This document shows, piece after piece, positions 60,424-64,000 of a DNA stretch of 64,000 nucleotides. The notes beneath the pieces were generated by a model, which searched no databases, was not told the origin of the DNA, and saw only the letters and a program-made list of their open reading frames with translations. Within the stretch, counting starts at the first letter, position 1. The number at the start of each line of letters is the position of its first letter. Made by a program: the position numbers and the translations under genes. Source of the stretch: Halanaerobium saccharolyticum (GTDB taxonomy: Bacteria; Bacillota; Halanaerobiia; Halanaerobiales; Halanaerobiaceae); NCBI RefSeq assembly GCF_004362045.1, contig NZ_SNWX01000001.1:141539-205538 (forward strand). The letters run 5' to 3'.

Positions 60424-60441
60424 GGGGGAGTTTACTCCCCC
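60424..60441 (+). terminator. Hairpin between dctP-2 and dctQ-2
   Basis: GGGGGAG, 4-nt loop, CTCCCCC, followed by TTTAATTTT: terminator-like and probably leaky, since dctQ and dctM have no promoter of their own that I can see. Confidence 0.78.
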
Positions 60442-60510
60442 TTTAATTTTATGCAAATTGTCGGGGAATTTATTATTTTATTCTGAAAGAGTTTTAAAGG
60501 GGTGTGGTTT

Positions 60511-61035
60511 ATGAAGGATAAAAGTTTTGTTTCAATTTTTGCCGGTATTTATAAATATATTCTTATCTTATTAACACTGATTATGTTTGTTATTGTAGGC
60601 TCCAATGTTTTCGCCCGTTTTGTTTTAAATAGTTCTCTGGGATGGGCTGATGAACTGGCGCGATTTATTTTCATCTGGATTTCGTTTTTGGGAGCAGTTT
60701 ATGCTTATACTACAGATGATCATGTAGGTTTAAATTTTGTTGTGGCAAAAATCAAATCTGCCAGGGTCCAGAATATTGTCAGCATAATTTCTGATCTCTT
60801 TATTTTACTGGTAGTAGGTTTTATAACATATTATGGATATATTGTGGCAGTTTCCGCAACAAATGTTTCACCGGCTCTCTATATACCAATGAGCTTAATT
60901 TATGCTGTGGTTCCAGTTAGTGGTTTGATGATGGTAGTTATTAATTTGATGAAGATCAAAAAACATATAGAGTTATATATAAAAGATGAAAAAGAAAAGT
61001 CTAATGTTATGAAAGATATTGGAGGTGCTGAATAA
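60511..61035 (+). CDS. dctQ: TRAP transporter small permease, DctQ type (copy 2)
   Basis: Small membrane subunit, about 174 residues from ATG 60511 (SD AAAGGGG); GTG 60502 overlaps the SD. Four membrane segments; the signature RFVLNSSLGWADELARFIFIWISFLGA (about 38-64) is intact. Its TAA overlaps the dctM ATG by one base. Confidence 0.92.
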   Translation: MKDKSFVSIFAGIYKYILILLTLIMFVIVGSNVFARFVLNSSLGWADELARFIFIWISFLGAVYAYTTDDHVGLNFVVAKIKSARVQNIVSIISDLFILLVVGFITYYGYIVAVSATNVSPALYIPMSLIYAVVPVSGLMMVVINLMKIKKHIELYIKDEKEKSNVMKDIGGAE

Positions 61036-62324
61036 TGCTCTGGCTCTTTTTAGGAACTCTTTTTACCTTTGTTTTAGCAGGGATTCCTGTCGTATTTAGC
61101 TTAGGGTTATCAAATATTGCAATTATGAATGCGATGGATCTACCATTTATGGTGCTTCCGTCAAAAATGATTTCTGGGATGAACAGTTTTCCACTTTTAG
61201 CAATCCCATTTTTTATGTTTGTAGGTGAGGTAATGAACCGAGGTGGAATTGCCAAGCGTCTGGTAGATTTTGCTGATGCAATAGTTGGTCATATCACCGG
61301 TGGGCTGGGCCATGTAAATATTCTAGCCAGTATGTTTTTTGGGGGAATTTCTGGTTCTGCTATTGCAGATACGGCAGCTATTGGAGGTCTATTGATCCCC
61401 CCGATGATTGAACAGGATTATCCGGCGGATTACTCAGCTGCAATTACTGCTTCTTCAGCGGTTATTGGAATTATTATTCCGCCGAGTATACCTTTTATTC
61501 TTTACGGAATTATTACCAATACATCAATAGCTAAACTCTTTTTAGCGGGCATTATACCGGGAATTATTGTTGGACTTTCTTTAATGATCACAACCTATTT
61601 TACAACCAAAAAGCACGGCTATGGACATATTGAAGGCTCAGAACAGGTGGCGGAGTTTAGCCTTAAGCGTTTATGGAAGACTTTCAAAAAAGCCTGGCTG
61701 GCCCTGACAATACCTCTTTTGGTTGTTGGCGGTATTTTAGGTGGTATTTTCACTGCAACTGAAGCTGGAGTTGTAGCAGCTTTTGTAGCTTTACTGCTTG
61801 GCTTATTTGCCTATAAAGAAATTACTATTAAAGATTTACCGACAATATTTTTAGCAACTGCTAAAACAACTGCAATTGTATTATTTTTGTGTGGGATGGC
61901 AATGGTAACCGCCTGGCTTTTAACAATGGCCAGAGTTCCGTTTGCTCTTGCTACTTTATTGACTTCTATTACCAGCAGTCCAATTGGAGTTTTATTGATT
62001 GCTAATGTTTTATTATTTCTGGTTGGTTTTGTAATGGACTTAACTCCGGCAATGTTAATTCTGGCACCTATTCTGCTGCCTGTAATGAAGTCAGTTGGTA
62101 TTGATCCTGTATATTTTGGAGTAATCATGTCAATTAACTTGGGGATTGGTTTAATTACACCACCAGTTGGAACAGTGCTTTATGTAGCAACCGGGGTTGC
62201 TAATATTACTTTAGAAGAACTGGTTAAATCAATTTTACCGTTCTTATTTACCTTACTGGCAGTGCTGGCACTTTTAATTGCTTTTCCACAATTAGTGATG
62301 TTCATTCCAAATACTTTTGTTTAA
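61035..62324 (+). CDS. dctM: TRAP transporter large permease, DctM type (copy 2)
   Basis: Large transport subunit, 429 residues, about 12 membrane segments. Typical blocks: FPLLAIPFFMFVGEVMNRGGIAKRL, FFGGISGSAIADTAAIGG, ASSAVIGIIIPPSIPFILYG and GLITPPVGTVLYVATGVA. The PPVGTVLYV form is common in sugar-acid TRAP systems. The ilvD copy 2 gene follows 56 bp later. Ion-coupled uptake, probably of an aldonate or uronate. Confidence 0.93.
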   Translation: MLWLFLGTLFTFVLAGIPVVFSLGLSNIAIMNAMDLPFMVLPSKMISGMNSFPLLAIPFFMFVGEVMNRGGIAKRLVDFADAIVGHITGGLGHVNILASMFFGGISGSAIADTAAIGGLLIPPMIEQDYPADYSAAITASSAVIGIIIPPSIPFILYGIITNTSIAKLFLAGIIPGIIVGLSLMITTYFTTKKHGYGHIEGSEQVAEFSLKRLWKTFKKAWLALTIPLLVVGGILGGIFTATEAGVVAAFVALLLGLFAYKEITIKDLPTIFLATAKTTAIVLFLCGMAMVTAWLLTMARVPFALATLLTSITSSPIGVLLIANVLLFLVGFVMDLTPAMLILAPILLPVMKSVGIDPVYFGVIMSINLGIGLITPPVGTVLYVATGVANITLEELVKSILPFLFTLLAVLALLIAFPQLVMFIPNTFV

Positions 62325-62380
62325 ATAAATTGTAACCTGTATTTTACTTAGATATTACCTTTATATTAGGAGTTGTTTAT

Positions 62381-64000
62381 ATGCTTAGAAGTCAAAAAAT
62401 AAGAAAACAAGGTGCAGAAATTGATGCACTAAGGATGGGAATGGACTGGAAAGCTGAAGATTTAGATAAAATGCAGATTGTCATTGCCAATACTTATGGT
62501 AATGGTCATCCAGGAAGTTTCCATCTGGATAAATATGTTACCCTGCTAAAAAATGAATTAAAAGATAATGATGTGATGGGAAGCCGCATGACGACTTCAG
62601 ATATCTGTGATGGAATTGCTCAGGGTCATGATGGTATGAATTATTCTCTAGTTTCCAGAGAAATGATTGCTAACATGGTTGAAATTCAGGCAATGGCAGC
62701 ACCTTATGATGGGATTGCTCTTTTTTCCAGCTGTGATAAATCTGTACCGGCTCATCTGATGGCAATAATGCGCCTTGATTTACCGGCAGTTCATATTCCA
62801 GGTGGTTCAATGGCTCCCGGCCCGGATGGTTTAACCCTGGAAATGGTGGGAACTTACTCTGCTCAGCTGCAGCGGGGTGAGATTACAGAAGCAGAATTTA
62901 AAGAATATCAGTACTCAGCCTGTCCCAGCTGTGGAGCCTGTCAGTTTATGGGGACAGCCTCTACAATGCAGCTGATGGCAGAGGCCCTTGGTTTAGCTTT
63001 ACCGGGAGCGGCCTTAATTCCTTCAAGCAGTCCTGCTCTGGCAGAAATGACAAAAGAAGCTGGTCATTATTTAGTTGATTTAGTCAAAAAAGGACTTAAA
63101 CCTTCTGATATAGTGACCCGTAAATCATTTGAAAATGCAGTGATGATCCATGCAGCAATTGGTGGTTCAACAAATGCTCTGCTGCATATTCCAGCAATTG
63201 CCCACGAATTCGGGATTGAAATCGAGCTGGATGAGTTTGATCAGATCCACCGGAAAATACCATTTATTGCAAATGTTAAAACAAGTGGTGAGTATCCAAC
63301 CCATTATTTCTGGTATGCAGGTGGACTGCCGGCAGTAATGAAAGAACTCAAGGATTATCTACATTTAGATCAGATGACTGTTACCGGCAAAACTCTGGCT
63401 GAGAATTTAGAAGAACTTGATAAATTTAGCTATTTAGAATATATGGAAAGTGAAGCTCCCGCTAATCTGCCCGATGATGTGATCTATCCAGCAGCTGAGC
63501 CAATTAATAATGAGGGTTCTCTGGCGGTACTGAGAGGTAATCTGGCTCCAATGGGAGCAGTAGTTAAACATTCTGCAGTTGAGCCGGAAATGCATCAGTT
63601 TAAAGGAAAGATTAAGGCTTATGATACAGAAGAAGAGGCTTTAGACGCCGTGTTATCCGGTGATATTGTTTCCGGTGATGCAGTAATCATTCGTTATGAA
63701 GGACCAAAGGGAAGCGGGATGCCGGAGATGTTTTACACCAGTGAAGCAATTGCCTCAGATGAAATCTTAAATACTTCTACTGCCTTAATCACCGATGGAC
63801 GCTACTCAGGAGCTACCCGCGGTCCGGCTATCGGTCATGTTTCTCCAGAAGCAGTAGATGGAGGTCCAATTGCCCTGGTTGAAGATGGAGATCTCCTGGA
63901 AATTGATATTCCAGCTCGCAAACTGAATATTATCGGTATCAATGGAGTAGAAAAATCTGCAGCTGAAATAGATAAAATTCTGGCTGCAAGAAAAGAAAAA
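62381..64000 (+). CDS. IlvD/Edd-family sugar-acid dehydratase, copy 2 (3' end outside window)
   Basis: Second IlvD-type dehydratase, 540 codons visible; about 32 codons should follow by comparison with copy 1. Start ATG 62381 after AGGAG (62368-62372). Motifs are the same as in copy 1 (CDGIAQGHDGM, SSCDKSVP, CPSCGACQFMGTAS, DGRYSGATRGPAIGH). At DNA level it alternates between identical blocks and short divergent patches: a 506-bp block (63122-63627) is identical to 50129-50634. Most differences in the patches are synonymous. It closes module 2 in the same position as copy 1 closes module 1. Confidence 0.88.
   Translation, partial: MLRSQKIRKQGAEIDALRMGMDWKAEDLDKMQIVIANTYGNGHPGSFHLDKYVTLLKNELKDNDVMGSRMTTSDICDGIAQGHDGMNYSLVSREMIANMVEIQAMAAPYDGIALFSSCDKSVPAHLMAIMRLDLPAVHIPGGSMAPGPDGLTLEMVGTYSAQLQRGEITEAEFKEYQYSACPSCGACQFMGTASTMQLMAEALGLALPGAALIPSSSPALAEMTKEAGHYLVDLVKKGLKPSDIVTRKSFENAVMIHAAIGGSTNALLHIPAIAHEFGIEIELDEFDQIHRKIPFIANVKTSGEYPTHYFWYAGGLPAVMKELKDYLHLDQMTVTGKTLAENLEELDKFSYLEYMESEAPANLPDDVIYPAAEPINNEGSLAVLRGNLAPMGAVVKHSAVEPEMHQFKGKIKAYDTEEEALDAVLSGDIVSGDAVIIRYEGPKGSGMPEMFYTSEAIASDEILNTSTALITDGRYSGATRGPAIGHVSPEAVDGGPIALVEDGDLLEIDIPARKLNIIGINGVEKSAAEIDKILAARKEK

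Overview
The window reads as chromosome of a low-GC, anaerobic Firmicute, most likely a Halanaerobium-type halophile. The reasons are an AT-rich sequence, strong Shine-Dalgarno (SD) sites, frequent TTG/GTG starts, oxygen-sensitive enzymes (two-subunit Fe-S serine dehydratase, IlvD-type dehydratases, a Cys-type sulfatase) and many solute-binding-protein transporters. The genus is inferred from general style, not from a search.

Layout. 1-3.6 kb: 3' part of a ctpA protease gene, sdaAB/sdaAA and a convergent HAD phosphatase. 3.7-7.0 kb (minus): a Ugp-type ABC importer (ugpA-ugpE-ugpB, no ATPase gene). 7.4-21.4 kb (plus): an apparent operon for an acidic, probably rhamnose-containing and sulfated or acetylated oligosaccharide: PL22 oligogalacturonate lyase, CE4 deacetylase, a five-gene oligopeptide-type ABC importer, a GH106-like glycosidase, a sulfatase and a LacI regulator. 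Two matching palindromic operators lie in front of it. All its enzymes lack signal peptides, so oligosaccharides would be imported and then dismantled in the cytoplasm. 21.5-28.7 kb: an MFS transporter with an odd start, a second Ugp system ending in a glycerophosphodiesterase, a PRC-barrel protein and a coiled-coil protein made of 42-bp repeats. 28.9-41.2 kb: uvrB, uvrA and uvrC, interrupted by a REPIN-like element, a RAYT transposase flanked by the same palindrome, a large PAS/GAF/GGDEF/HD-GYP protein and a decayed AAA-ATPase/nuclease gene. 41.2-42.1 kb: a MntA-HepT toxin-antitoxin pair.

42.1-64 kb holds the most remarkable region: two paralogous aldonate modules. Each carries a GntR/FCD regulator, a DgoD-type dehydratase, a LarA-family (nickel-pincer) epimerase homologue, a transporter and an IlvD/Edd-family dehydratase in the same order. 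In module 1 the transporter is an ABC system; in module 2 it is a TRAP system. Between them lie a third gntR reduced to a remnant, another TRAP transporter and a 2-hydroxyacid dehydrogenase. A 19-bp interrupted palindrome (TTGATAT-N5-ATATCAA) precedes each block, and a shorter form sits at the gntR promoters, which defines a local regulon. The two ilvD copies share long blocks of identical DNA, a sign of gene conversion.

Recurrent small-scale architecture: all six solute-binding-protein genes have one or more extra SD sequences well upstream of the real one. Five of them are followed by a stable hairpin before the next gene. Two genes have a perfect hairpin between the SD and the start codon.
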